A stretch of DNA of 64,000 bases from Ecdyonurus torrentis (taxonomy: Eukaryota > Arthropoda > Insecta > Ephemeroptera > Heptageniidae), in assembly GCA_949318235.1 (NCBI GenBank), contig OX439133.1, positions 19,481,451 to 19,545,450 of the forward strand, in the 5' to 3' direction. The translations under genes and the position numbers were made by a program. Shown here piece by piece: positions 1 through 14,713 of the stretch (position 1 is its first letter; each line of letters starts with the position of its first letter). The notes beneath the pieces are model-generated. The model ran no database searches. It was not told where the DNA came from and was given only the letters and a program-made list of their open reading frames with translations.

Positions 1-63
1 GCTTGACAATGCATTAGGCACCACAAACATGGCGACAAATCGCAAGGATGTGCAAGGGGTCTA

Positions 64-272
64 TAGGGTGTATGCATTCATATTAAAGTCGGCGCCATAT
101 TGGATCGCTCAATAAAATGGGCCACATGCCACATAGGAAAATAACTCGTTCTTGCTAATTTAAAAACACACTGCAATATTTTTGAGAGCATTGATGCTGT
201 AAATATTCACTATATACTCCAGTATGGCCCTCTAAAAGCGCATTAAATATGACGTCATGCGCATACACTCTA
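64..272 (+). mobile_element. MITE-A copy 1 (internally deleted)
   Basis: MITE-A is a roughly 300-bp element with terminal inverted repeats TAGGGTGTATGC and GCATACACCCTA, flanked by TA. It is non-coding, carries TGACGTCA near one end and has a shared interior (TTTTGAGAGCATTGATG). Here both ends and flanking TA are present, but about 95 bp of the interior is missing. Confidence 0.75.
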
Positions 273-382
273 TAGACTGGTTGCGTTTGCGCTTTGTCGC
301 CATGTTTGTGGTGCTTAATGTATTGTCCAGCATAGGGAAAACATCATTTTTCCTCATTTTTAAAATCAGTTGTGCACATCGC

Positions 383-975
383 TTTAACGAAGAAGGCGAC
401 TGACTTGGACCCAGGGTCGGACTGGCCATAAGAGCAAGTCCGCAATTGCGGACGTGGCCCCCCTTGTTTGGAGGCCCCTAAGGCCCAAAAAGGGGCGTAA
501 CTAGGGTGTTACGCCCCCTTTGTGGCCCCTAAAGAGAATGTTACACCCCTTTTGCGGACGAGGCCCCTTCATTGCCAGTCCGACCCTGCTTGGACCGGAA
601 GTTAAAAGAAGAACTATAATTTTTACAATAATTCTTTCTACGGTCTTTATTTCCAGCAATACAAACACTATAATTTTTACTCTGAAATCAAATAAATTAA
701 ATAATAATAATAATAATAAATTTTTTTGAAAAAGTTTTTAAAAACAATTTTAATATAAAAAGAGTTTCTACTTTGACTAAAATTTGCCGCTAACATTTGA
801 ATTTCCACATTTGCATGTAATCTTGAAAGTGTAATAACTTAAAAATTTGATCATGTTTTCACATGTTTGACGTAGCTAAACTTTTAAATAACATTTCTTC
901 TCTATTTTGTGTTAATATTATAATTCATGACTCATGACTGTCTAGTTTGCGAGATATCAGGCGGTCAACTACTAC
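383..975 (-). mobile_element. MITE-C copy (TTAA-type), split by a hAT MITE
   Basis: The sequence matches the elements at 20.1 and 40.0 kb in reverse orientation, including the GCGAGATATCAG end and the interior TTTTCACATGTTTGA. A 177-bp hAT MITE at 412-588 interrupts it near its other end. MITE-C copies are about 400 bp with TTAA at the ends. Confidence 0.65.
412..588. mobile_element. hAT-type MITE, 177 bp, with 8-bp target duplication
   Basis: The ends are CAGGGTCGGACTGGC and GCCAGTCCGACCCTG, a perfect inverted repeat of hAT style. The flanking 8-mer CTTGGACC occurs at 404-411 and 589-596 as a perfect target site duplication. The interior is GC-rich, partly palindromic and non-coding. It inserted into the MITE-C copy, so it is younger than that element. 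Confidence 0.9.
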
Positions 976-1039
976 ATTATTATTTTTTTTTAAGGTTTTA
1001 AAGATTTTTAAACGTGATTGCTTAATGTTACATTTAACC

Positions 1040-1500
1040 GGCCCTGTGGCGCAGTGGTTAGCATGCTTGTTTTCCATGCCGTCGGCCAGCGTTCGATACC
1101 TGCAGAGGGACTTTTCATGAAGAGTCGCCTGTGCTTGGTGTGGAATGTTGGTTCGCGGTGTGGCTTGGCTTGTGTGTATGCTAGTGAGTCGCAGAGGTCG
1201 GCCAGGCATCCAAGGCAATACTTGGATGTCGGCTGTCCACGCTGTGGTTTCCTGCATGCACCACCCTGTCGAATGACTGGGCAGTTCCTAACTATAGGCC
1301 ACAGCCGCTACCTTCCAATCCTTTCTACCAACACTCTACCTCTTCATTCTACATCCTTTCATCCCTCAAAGGGTAGATCAGGTTTAACATGGGCGCTTGC
1401 GCCTTTCCTGGCTAACTTCTGTCACTGCTCAACGGTCCTCTCGAATACGGGGGCTTAGTAAGACATACAGTAAAACAAGAAAAAAAAATAATAAAAATTA
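1040..1500 (+). mobile_element. tRNA-derived SINE (SINE-1)
   Basis: The head resembles a tRNA with a Pol III box A (TGGCGCAGTGG, 1047-1057) and box B (GTTCGATACC, 1091-1100). A roughly 360-bp non-tRNA body follows, then an A-rich tail near 1475-1500. It is GC-rich against its surroundings. Long open frames across it are incidental. It sits in an intron of the left-edge gene in the opposite orientation. Confidence 0.8.
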
Positions 1501-1520
1501 TTAAAATGAGAAATACATAC

Positions 1521-4685
<3,165 letters not shown>

Positions 4686-4709
4686 CTAAAAAACAAAATT
4701 AATTGAAGT

Positions 4710-4850
4710 TATCAATTTAAAAAATTCTTAAAAAATTTTCTATGGTTTAAACACGTAAAAGTGAGTCTAGTATTTTTTCATTTAAATTTCTCCGAAATCG
4801 GTGAAGTAGTTTTCTCAAAAATTTAAAAAAATGTGTTTTTGCTCATAAAA
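4710..4850. mobile_element. Fragment of the hAT element family
   Basis: This stretch (CATTTAAATTTCTCCGAAAT and flanks) closely resembles the interior of the 1.56-kb hAT element at about 11,113-11,225. No ends are preserved. It lies upstream of exon a of the left-edge gene. Confidence 0.55.
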
Positions 4851-5049
4851 CGTTAGTGTAAGTTAGGGAACCCTTAGCTTTCCCCGCGTCTCCCCGCCCC
4901 GCGCGCTAAAATAATAAGTTCCATTCAATAGCGCTTCAATTTATTATTATACAGTACGTACACCTCTGGACAAAAGTTTCCAAACGGGGGCAGCTGCGGC
5001 GCATTATGTCATAATAAATATATAGCATAATGTGATTGCGGGATGCCTA

Positions 5050-5317
5050 TAGGGTGTAGTATGCATTCATGTTAATGTTGATGCCATGTTGGATCGCTCA
5101 ATAACATGGGCGAGATAGGAAAATAACTCATTTTGCCAGATTAAATATTTTTGAGAGCATTGATGTTGTTACTATGTTGAATTAGTATCTCAAGTATGTG
5201 AGAGAAAAAAAATCATCACAAAAAATTAACCAAATTTCTAAAAAAAATTAACTAGAACTAAGTTTGTCCTATGCTGAGCAATGTTATTCACTACTCCAGT
5301 ATGGTCTCCAAGCGCAA
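5050..5317 (+). mobile_element. MITE-A copy 3 (3' truncated)
   Basis: Begins TAGGGTGTAGTATGC and follows MITE-A to CCAAGCGCA, then stops before the TGACGTCA end. Confidence 0.75.
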
Positions 5318-5371
5318 CTTTACAAAGAAAAGATCCATGTTTCAACAGTGACTCATTTTTATCGGCTCTAT
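5318..5371 (-). other. Exon-like remnant next to a MITE
   Basis: On the - strand an acceptor-like TTGTTTTTATAG is followed by an open stretch encoding ADKNESLLKHGSFL. It runs into the truncated MITE end at about 5317. Its exit phase does not fit exon a of the downstream gene, so it is either a broken exon or chance. Confidence 0.15.
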
Positions 5372-5511
5372 AAAAACAAGAATAACTAAAAAAAAAATGT
5401 GTTTGTATATTTAGGGAAATCACTAATTGTTGAAGCCAACGAAGGCGCGCGCATGGAAAGCAGCGAAAGCTGACTATATATGAGCAGTGAATGATGTTGG
5501 AAAGGAAGGAG

Positions 5512-5668
5512 TCTCGGTAGCGTAATGGTTAACGCAGTGGTCTGGGAAACCAAAGATCCGGGTTCGAGTCCCGGGTCGAGCCGAATTCCTTTCAATGTCA
5601 GTTTACTGCTTATATAACACGGTGTAACACGAAAGCCAAACCCTTTCAATCTCAATAATACTTTACAG
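5512..5668 (+). mobile_element. Short tRNA-derived SINE (SINE-2), full tRNA head
   Basis: The head folds as a tRNA: a 7-bp acceptor stem with one mismatch (GTCTCGG with TCGAGCC), a GCGT/ACGC D-stem, and a seven-base anticodon loop CTGGGAA (apparent anticodon GGG, Pro). The T-arm is perfect (CCGGG-TTCGAGT-CCCGG). One extra G sits before the 3' acceptor strand. A tail of about 85 bp (TGTCAGTTTACTGCTTATAT) follows, shared with the palindrome at 51.3 kb. A repeat in two places argues for a SINE rather than a working tRNA gene. Confidence 0.65.
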
Positions 5669-5670
5669 AA

Positions 5671-6016
5671 CAAACTTAAGGGAGTAAGGGTACCAAAATT
5701 ATATCTCAAAAACAAGACCGTGTTTTGGGGTCTAAATTTGGTGTCATTGTGTAGCTAAGGGTCACATCTAGCCGTCTGAAAAATTTCAAGATGTTTGATA
5801 GCCCCGAAAAAAAGAAAATAATTTTTGAAATAAGCATTGGGCCTTATGGGCTTTAAAATTTCAAAAAAATCATATAACATTAATTTGCACGGTGAGCCCC
5901 CTAAATTTTTATACATTTGATATTGTCTCAAGCTGAAGTATCATTGTGCAAACTTTCAGATTTTTTTTTACGATAAAAGTTTCTAATGGCCGTCATCGAT
6001 ACCCTACTACCTTAAG
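5671..6016 (-). mobile_element. MITE-F copy 1
   Basis: Ends are TTAAGGGAGTAAGGGTACC and CCCTACTACCTTAA. The interior matches 6799-7152 in reverse (CAAGCTGAAGTATCATTGTG). Confidence 0.65.
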
Positions 6017-6100
6017 AATTTTTAAACTCTGGAAAAAAGTGTCACTTTCCTATACCAGCCATGTTATACATGTATAGTGATTTAACGTGGCGTCGACTTT

Positions 6101-6490
6101 TAAAGCCCTTGTCAACTTACTTTTTTTATCATTTAGAATACTAGATTGATAATTACCATACCTTATTATCCATGAATTAGACACCACCACGTTGATTTTG
6201 TATTTATTTTCATTTTGACTGTTTATTTCACGCATCTGACGTCACAATATACCGCCGCCAATCATAGTCACCGCTCTGGTCACGTGATACATTTAAGCCC
6301 ATCCCTCAAGTTCTTTGCACTGCATCACGGCCCCCATCGGTACATTGTGACGTCAGATGCGTGAAATAACCAATAAAAAATAAACACAAATTCAACGTGT
6401 TTGTGTCTAATTCATGGATAATAAGGTATGGGTAATTATCAATCTAGTGGTTCTAAATGATAAAAAAAATGTGAGTTGTTAAGGGCTTTA
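6101..6490. mobile_element. Foldback element with arms of about 145 bp
   Basis: The left end AAAGCCCTTGTCAACTTAC is the reverse complement of the right end AGTTGTTAAGGGCTTT with small differences, and the similarity runs inward to CATCTGACGTCACAAT / ATTGTGACGTCAGATG. The GC-rich loop has no gene. Flanking sequence to about 6580 resembles MITE-F ends, so this may be a MITE-F relative with a palindromic core. Confidence 0.65.
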
Positions 6491-6592
6491 ACATGAATGC
6501 AAAGCACACAATGACACCAAATTTAGACCCAAAACTCGTTCTAGTTTTTGAAATATAAGCACGGTGCCCTACTCCTTTAAATTGGAATAAGT

Positions 6593-6757
6593 TAAATATT
6601 TCATTGTGTTTTCACATGTTTGATGTAGGCTAAACTTTAAATAACCATTTTCTTCTCTTTACTTTGTGTTATTATTATGATTCGCAGACGTCTAATTTGT
6701 TATTTTCATAGATATAATAAATATGATGTATATCAGACGGTCACCTACTCCTTAAAA
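6593..6757 (-). mobile_element. MITE-C fragment
   Basis: Carries the TTTTCACATGTTTGATGTAG block and the terminal TATCAGACGGTCACCTACT of MITE-C in reverse orientation. The other half is missing. Confidence 0.6.
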
Positions 6758-6798
6758 TGAAAATATTTACTTTATTTTACAAAGATTAATATTTTTTA

Positions 6799-6846
6799 AA
6801 GGAGTAGGGTACCGATGTCTGCCAATAGACTCAAACTTTTCTCGTC

Positions 6847-6878
<32 letters not shown>

Positions 6879-7152
6879 AAATTTTGCACAATGATACTTC
6901 AGCTTGAGACAATTTCAATATATAAAATTTTGGGGGGTCACTATGCAAATTAATTTTATATGATTTTTTGAAATTTTTAAGCCCAATGTTAATTTCAATA
7001 ATTGTCTTCTTTTTTTTCTGGTCAGTCAAACATCATGAAATTTTTATCATGGCTAGGTGTGACCCACTGACCCTTAGCTACTCAATAATACCAAATATAG
7101 ACCCAAAACACTTCTTGTGATTTAGATTTAAGGTTGGTACTCTACTCCATTA
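6799..7152 (+). mobile_element. MITE-F copy 2
   Basis: Runs from AAAGGAGTAGGGTACC to GGTACTCTACTCCATTAA, with a poly-A tract inside. The interior is the reverse of 5671-6016. Confidence 0.65.
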
Positions 7153-7640
7153 ACTGAATAAATCTCTAAAAATGCTTTTCATTCATTAAAATATAACAAT
7201 CCAAAACAAGCATCAAAGTTAACATAACTGGTTTATTTATGAATTGTGATATTCACAAACAATTTAAGTAATTAAATATTTAATAAGTAAATTTTAATTT
7301 TATAATTAATTTAAAACATAAAAAAAATTATATATTAATAAATGAAACAAATATGCTTATAACAAATTATACTTACCATTAAAAAATGAAATAAAAATAT
7401 TAAAATAATAAAAATTATTTTTAAAATTATCATTTTTACTTAAACAATTTTAACTGACATTATTAGCTGTTACTATTTTTGTAATGCAAATTATAATAAA
7501 ATATTATTTTGAACTGAAAATGTAATGTATATATATTTACTTATTTTACATAGATGGTGTTTCAATTGAAAATATTATCACATCATTTATATCAGTATAA
7601 ATTATAGATAAGGTCTGCTGACTATGTACAATACTAACAT

Positions 7641-7775
7641 ATGTACAGCTCTGGCCAAAAGTTCCCGAACGATTTGCATAGGCAACCCGCAACCACCCTA
7701 TGTTATCTTTATGAGAAAACGCAGCGCCCGCCGCTGCCCCCGACCGTTCGGGAACTTTTGGCCAGAGGCTGTACA
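7641..7775. mobile_element. Tc1-like foldback MITE
   Basis: The inverted ends GTACAGCTCTGGCCAAAAGT and ACTTTTGGCCAGAGGCTGTAC resemble Tc1-type termini. The arms continue to TTCCCGAACG / CGTTCGGGAA around a GC-rich loop. Related CTCTGGCCAAAA or CTCTCGACAAAAG ends occur near 4970, 29110 and 62620. Confidence 0.7.
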
Positions 7776-7831
7776 TGGCACAATCGATGGAAGTTATGTC
7801 ATAAATTTTTATAGAAATTATTATTATTATT

Positions 7832-7868
<37 letters not shown>

Positions 7869-7931
7869 TTGAAACATTGCATGATTTTTTTTGTTACATA
7901 TACTATTTATTAATTTATATATTGTATTGAT

Positions 7932-8388
<457 letters not shown>

Positions 8389-8399
8389 AAAAAAATTAA

Positions 8400-8994
8400 A
8401 AAGAAAGCAGAATAATAAAAGAGATAAAGTATCTGGGAAAAAATCAACTAAACTACACGCAAAAAAAAAAAAATAATAATAATAATAATAAATAAAAAAT
8501 ACTAAAAATGCAATAGGTAGACATATAACTTAGAACACAGGTATTATTATATTACAATAATACCTAATGCAGGTGCAATAAGCTACAATCAAAGTCTGAC
8601 TCCCTTAGATTAAGTGGTATTGTAGTTTATAACTACCTGTTCCAAGTTAAAGTGTACCTATTGCAAAATTCAGGATTCATGTACCTGCCATAAAGATACC
8701 TGCCAGGTATCTATACTTCATAATAAATAACTATATTACATATGTTATGTTTTACAAAATAAATACTTATGTTCTAATTTAGCATTATTTATGCTCATAA
8801 ATGTAGCATAAAATTCGTAATTTATACTTCCATGTATGAGCAAAAAAATGGGGGGGGGGGGGGGAGGCCTAAATAATAATAAAAAAGAAAACTAATTAAA
8901 AAATAAATATTGACTACAAATTATTGAAATTAAATAACTATGATGTTGTATAAATATATTAAAATCAAATACATTTTATTCATTATCCAAAACT

Positions 8995-9026
<32 letters not shown>

Positions 9027-9446
9027 TTTTCCAAAACATAATAAGGATATACTAATTATTAAAATATTATATCGATTTATATTATTATGTGTGTTAACGA
9101 TATATTACTAATTATTTCAAGGATAAACATAATTTTTTTTAAGCTTTATTATTCTGAATTAAATATATTATATCATATCCAAAACTTGTTTCCTGTATAT
9201 AATTAGTAAAATAAACAACAACAAAAAACATAAAACAATATTGAGTTCCCAAATTGAAATTGACATAATACACTGTAGTTTAGAACAATGTTTCGTTTAC
9301 GTTGGTTTTTTACTTTCTGTATTTGCTATTTATTTATTGGTAAGTCTATTTAATATGCCTTTTTGTTTACATTGAATTTGTTCAGCATAATTACTTATGT
9401 TATTACCTTTTTACAAAATAGCAATATTATTTTTATTTTTCTTCAA
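8400..9446. other. AT-rich stretch without a gene
   Basis: Poly-A tracts, a 14-base G run near 8850, and otherwise featureless AT-rich sequence. No coding region or complete transposon end was seen. Confidence 0.6.
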
Positions 9447-9685
9447 TAGAAGACTTGCAAAAGTAGGTTTAGTGAGAAAATAAACAAACTCACAGCTCAA
9501 CAATACTAACAAAGTACTAGCAGATGACTTTGTGTTACTGTCTACATTTAACATGCTTTCTTATGGTGGAATGCAGCAGCTATAACTTGAGTTAGAATTA
9601 TTTTTCAGAGCTGAAATTTTTATTGTAGCTTACTGAGCCTCAAAGCTTTTGTTTTCCTGGATTTCAAGTGATTTGGATAAAAAAA
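9447..9685 (+). mobile_element. Left half of a foldback element, cut off by the N gap
   Basis: Closely matches the left arm of the complete foldback at 17,937-18,420, from TAGAAGACTTGCAAAAGTAG through TTTCAAGTGATTTGG, and ends exactly where the N run starts. The matching right arm is absent after the gap. Confidence 0.8.
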
Positions 9686-9885
9686 NNNNNNNNNNNNNNN
9701 NNNNNNNNNNNNNNNNNNNNNNNNNNNNNNNNNNNNNNNNNNNNNNNNNNNNNNNNNNNNNNNNNNNNNNNNNNNNNNNNNNNNNNNNNNNNNNNNNNNN
9801 NNNNNNNNNNNNNNNNNNNNNNNNNNNNNNNNNNNNNNNNNNNNNNNNNNNNNNNNNNNNNNNNNNNNNNNNNNNNNNNNNNNNN
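9686..9885. other. Assembly gap (200 N)
   Basis: Exactly 200 undetermined bases. Sequence on the left is the arm of a foldback; sequence on the right (TTGTGGTGCCTAATGCATTG) belongs to another repeat also seen near position 1 and 310. Confidence 1.
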
Positions 9886-10188
9886 TTGTGGTGCCTAATG
9901 CATTGTCCAGCATACTGGAAACACCATTTCTCCTAATTTTTCATGTAAAAAGAGTTTATTTCAATTGACTAAAGTTTTTTCATATTCTTCGAGCTTATTA
10001 GGAGCTAGAAATAAGGGTTTTATTGATATTTAAAGTTTTTTTTGCTATTAAAAATATAAAAATTACATTTTTTCTATGCTGGCCTATGTACTCCTGACCA
10101 ACAAAATGGCGGACCATTAAATATGAGGGCAACCGGTTTATTGTGATCTATGTAGCGTCATTAACCTGAAGCTGTTATTTCGTAATTG

Positions 10189-10296
10189 GAAAATATAATA
10201 TAAATCAATGACTTTAGCCATATCAACTTTGATATTTAGTATGTTAGGATATTATAGACAAGATTTTTGTTTAAAGTGTTCTATGCCTTTAAACAT
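10189..10296 (+). mobile_element. MITE-E half copy
   Basis: Carries the AAATCAATGACTTTAGCCA block and the right end AAGTGTTCTATGCCTTTAA of MITE-E. The left half is not recognisable. Confidence 0.5.
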
Positions 10297-10763
10297 TTGT
10301 ACACAGAATAGACGTATAAAACAGAATATTTTATGAAATCGTGTTTTAAAAGCTAAAGTATGTTGTTTTTATTACTTTGAGAACAAAATAACATTGAAAT
10401 TGACACAAATATAAAGTTACACTCTAGCTAAAACGAAATCCCCGATTTTTACAACCGGAAACACACCTTTTCCTGAAGCAAATTTCCACATATACACATT
10501 AAAATTTTACAGGTGATCAATATAATATTGAAGTTAATACAAGTTAAATTTTAAGCCTAAAACTTGATTGGAATGCAAGAAATGAAGGTGTTTCCGGTTG
10601 AAATAACCTGTCATTTTGTTTTAGTCGGAGTGTATGTGTGACGTGTGTACTGTTTCTCAAATATCAAAGTAAAAATTACTCACATTTGTGTGGTCACAAT
10701 ACTCATACTATATATACTCTAAAAAAATATTCGTTGAAAAGCTTGTACACAGTTTTGAAATGC

Positions 10764-12676
10764 TTTAAAGGAACAGACCAGAGAAAAACATAAGCATTTA
10801 TATCACAAAACACTTGATGGGATTTCAGGGTTACCAACTATTTGAAACATGAAAAGAGGACAGGCTACCCTATACTGAGGGGGGGTGCAGGGGGGGACAC
10901 CCCCCTGCCGGGGGTGCGGGGGTGTCCCCCGCAAGAAATTTTGAGAATTTTGGATTAAAAATTCACAATTTGGTGCTCTATTTCTGGCCCATGTTTGAGT
11001 ATTTTTAATCTTATTTTAAAACCATTAATTTAACGTAAGATATGAATATTTTTATTACATAATTAGGTCCAAAAAGATTAAAAAATATATTATAATGAAA
11101 TTTGGAGGTTGTCGGTTAAAAAATTTCTTAAAAAATTTCTAGGCTTAAAACATGCCTATTATGCCTAGTATTTATCATTTAAATTTCTCCAGAATCGGGC
11201 AGAGAAGTGTTCTCAAAAATTGAAAAAAATTAAATAAAATAAATTAAAACTATTTCTTGTAATTAGCATAATGTTAAAGTTAAATTATTGAGCTTTCCTT
11301 GACCGAAACCAATAAGCTCCATTTTTCAATATTTCAGTATATTTTTCTTATTTATTTATTTATTTATTTTTTGAGCAGTTGAGGAAATTTTAATTACTTT
11401 TTAAAGTTGTGATGAGAGAGGTGATAAAAATTTGTGGCCAATACTTAGTTTTTTAGTTATTATATTAGAATGTACTGTACAAAATATTTAAAAATATTTA
11501 AATTCATAAAAATTTAAAGAAAAAAAGATGGAGAGAGAGAGAGAGAATTAAAAATTGAGCACTACTATATATCGGATTTTTTTTTTCTCAGAGGATCTAT
11601 ACTTATTATAAAATAATGTTTATATCTAAATTTTCCTTTTTTAATTTTATGTTTCAATCATTGTTTCTGGCAATACCTATAAAGCTATTTATGAATAAAC
11701 TTTAATTTTTTAGTTTAAACTACCTGGGCCACAAAATAATTAAGTTCTATTTTTATTAGAAAAGAGATGCATTTTTTTTTAATCATCCCGTGAGTCCTGC
11801 ACCCTGAACAGATAAATCTATAGAGATGGAACTTGAAAAAAAAAATATCTAGGAATTTTAGATTATGGCATCAAAATGATGCCATCTATATGGCATCAAA
11901 ATAACCCTCAAGTCAATATTTCTCAGGCGTTTTCCTGATTTTCAATCAATTTGGTTATCGCAGCTAGTTTTTTCATTTACCAATAAGTATATTTTTTGTT
12001 AACTTTCTGTTCGTTTCATTCCCCCCCATAAAAAAAGTAAACATTAAATTGTGACAGGAACATTTAATCATTTGCTAGCACTAAATTAGTATTGTTGGTC
12101 TTTAGGTGTGCTTATATTTTCTCACTAATCCTTTTTTTTTTTTTTTTTTTTTTAATAAAATAGATTAAATGCATTTTACAGAAGTTGCGTGAAGTTTTGC
12201 TCGCCGCAGGCGAAAGAATTTTTTTGAATTTTCATTAAATTTTTTCTACTAAATCAACTTTTTGTTGTCCTCTTTTTGAAGTCCAAAAAGAGGACATTCC
12301 TTGTCCTCTTTGGTACTTGAGAGGACAGAGGACAAAAGCCCGAAAAAGAGGATGTCCACTTAAAAAGAGGACAGTTGGTAACCCTGTGGGATTTACATAA
12401 ATAACATTAGTTTATCTCAAGACCCAACAGTAGCCCAGTAGCAGTGATCAGAAAATTCAATTTATGCAACACGCACAACATTTCCATACTAATTTTTGCA
12501 TGTTTCTGACGTCATAAACATGAATAGTCACGCAAATGGCATACTTTACAGTATTTTCACGCTCTCTCGTGGGGATACATTAACATTCTGGTAAAAATTG
12601 TTATCAGTTTTGAAGATCCCATTTTGTGTTTATTTATTAAAAAGCTCATGTTGTTTTATGTGGTCTATGGCTTTAA
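10764..12676 (-). mobile_element. MITE-B copy 4, split by a hAT element
   Basis: The two halves, 10764-10825 (TTAAAGGAACAGACC...) and 12387-12676 (...GGTCTATGGCTTTAA), join to one MITE-B copy when the 1561-bp insert and one target duplication are removed. Confidence 0.85.
10826..12386. mobile_element. Non-autonomous hAT transposon, 1561 bp
   Basis: Ends CAGGGTTACCAACT and AGTTGGTAACCCTG form a 14-bp perfect inverted repeat. The 8-bp target duplication TGGGATTT lies at 10818-10825 and 12387-12394. The interior is AT-rich with repeated AAAGAGGAC / GTCCTCTTT subterminal motifs at both ends, possible transposase-binding sites. A G/C-run cluster lies near 10879-10930. No long open frame is present, so it would need a transposase from elsewhere. 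Confidence 0.9.
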
Positions 12677-12679
12677 GTA

Positions 12680-12843
12680 TTGACTTTATTAAGGAACCAA
12701 TGTTTTGAGGCCCACTATAAGCAATTTCATTCACATCCGCTTCCGTCTCGACGTACTGCGCATGCGTAGTAAGTAGAAATGGAAGCGGATGTGACCGAAA
12801 TCACTTATAGTCAGCCTCAAACCAGTTGTTCTTTTATTAGTCA
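12680..12843. mobile_element. MITE-D copy 1 (palindromic, about 165 bp)
   Basis: MITE-D is a near-perfect palindrome flanked by TTGACT / AGTCAA. Its arms include ACATCCGCTTCCGT / ACGGAAGCGGATGT and its centre is TACTGCGCATGCGTAGTA, containing an NRF1-like core. This copy follows directly on the MITE-B copy ending at 12676. Confidence 0.8.
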
Positions 12844-13053
12844 GTTGTGAAATTACGTTTATGACGTCACTAAACGTTGAAATTTTAACGATAAAAATAT
12901 GTTAGTGACGTCACAAGCGTTGATTCCACAATAACTAAAACCATTGCAAAACTGTGAACAAGTTTTTCAATGATTATATATATTTTTAAGAGTGTGTAAC
13001 ATTTCTCTTTTAAATGTATAAAAAATAATATATACTGTATATTATGTAAATGC

Positions 13054-13395
13054 TTAAAGCCATAGACCACATAAAACCACTTTTGCATTAAAATGAATAA
13101 ACACGAAATGGGATCTTCAAAACTGATGGCAATTTTTACCAGAATGTTAATGTAGCCCCACGAGGGAGCGTGAAAATATTGTAAAGTATGCAATTTAAGT
13201 GAATATCCATGTTTATGACGTCAGAAACATGCAAAAATTAGAATGAAAATGTTGTGCGGGTTGCATAAATTGAATTTTCTGATCACTGCTAAGGAGCTAC
13301 AGTTGGGTTTTGAGACAAACTAATGTTATTATGTAAGTCATATCAAGTGTTTTGTGATATAAATGCTTTTGTTTTTCTCTGGTCTATTCTTTTAA
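13054..13395 (+). mobile_element. MITE-B copy 5
   Basis: Complete from TTAAAGCCATAGACCAC to GGTCTATTCTTTTAA, with TGACGTCA near 13216. Confidence 0.8.
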
Positions 13396-13788
13396 GTCTG
13401 CTTTCTGGTCTATTACTTTAATCACTTGACTTTCTAATTAGTATGTCAGATTCTCTCTCTCTCTCTCTCTCAATCTCTCTCAATCTCGGTGTCACACCCA
13501 CATGACGCCTCAACGATGTTTTTTACTTCTCATTTTAATTTAATTTTCGACTCGTCTTTTACATGCCATGTTGTCAAAACTTAAAATTCACAGTAAACTT
13601 GAGACGCGTTTGTTAATTAAATTTTAATTAGGGAGGTAAAAATTTACTTTTAAGATTATGTAACTTCGTAATTTTTTTGTTTGTTCTGAACATTTTCTCA
13701 TTTAGATTAGTGAATAATTTAATCTGCTTTACAGAAAAGTAAATATGACGATTTTATATTTATAATGTTTTTTTTTTTTTTTTTTTGC

Positions 13789-13951
<163 letters not shown>

Positions 13952-14269
13952 CATTTTATTTCTATTTTTAACATTTTAGTTTTCAGAAAAAAAATATTTT
14001 AATTAATATTTTATTACACACGACTGTGTATTTAAAAAAAAAACATAATAAAATACTTTTATTTTATTTTTTTTATTATTTAAATATTTGGTCTTTATTT
14101 TTGTTTATAAATTTTAAATATAATAATTTTATATTTTTTACGCAATGTTTACAAAAATAGTTTATTATTATAATAATATTTCAAATATAATTTTAAAAAA
14201 ATAGTTATATATTATAGTAGTTCCTGCGATTTAGTGCAATTATATATTGATAATCAAAAACCATAAAAA

Positions 14270-14571
14270 GAAAAAAAAATTGTATGTATCAATATATCCT
14301 ATCAAACCTGAAAATCAACGATGATTTGGCACAAGTCATTGATTTCTAATTTATTTTCCATTCACAAAATGCTGCTGGTGGTCACTGACGTCACAGCTCG
14401 CCTGATCCACGCGTACGTAAACCGGGCGAACTGTGACGTCAGTGACCGCCAGTGTCATTTTGTGAATGGACAATAAATTAGAAATCAATGACTCCGGCCA
14501 AATCAACGTTGATTTTCAGGTTTGTTAGGGTTTTACGCAACTTTTTGGTTCAAGGTGTTCTACGCCTTTAA
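14270..14571 (+). mobile_element. MITE-E copy, palindromic, with two TGACGTCA sites
   Basis: The arms (TTGATTTCTAATTTATTTTC and its complement) fold around a GC-rich centre with paired ACTGACGTCAC sites at about 14392 and 14434. The right end CAAGGTGTTCTACGCCTTTAA is the MITE-E terminus. Confidence 0.7.
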
Positions 14572-14713
14572 GTTAAAAAATTACATATTTAGACAGTTGT
14601 GTTACTGTAATTTTTATTTTTATTTCCAATTACATATTTTATGGAAAAATACACAAATAAAAAGGTAAGTTGGGCTTTAATTTGTAATCATAGAACAATA
14701 ATATAAATAAGAA

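Noticed and set aside
1018..1458. 146-codon open frame
   Set aside because: It lies entirely within a tRNA-derived SINE and spans the Pol III promoter; no protein domain.
4870..4910. CpG-rich CCCCGCGTCTCCCCGCCCCG as a promoter
   Set aside because: Short, next to a hAT fragment and Tc1-like end, no TATA, TOP or exon in the right place.
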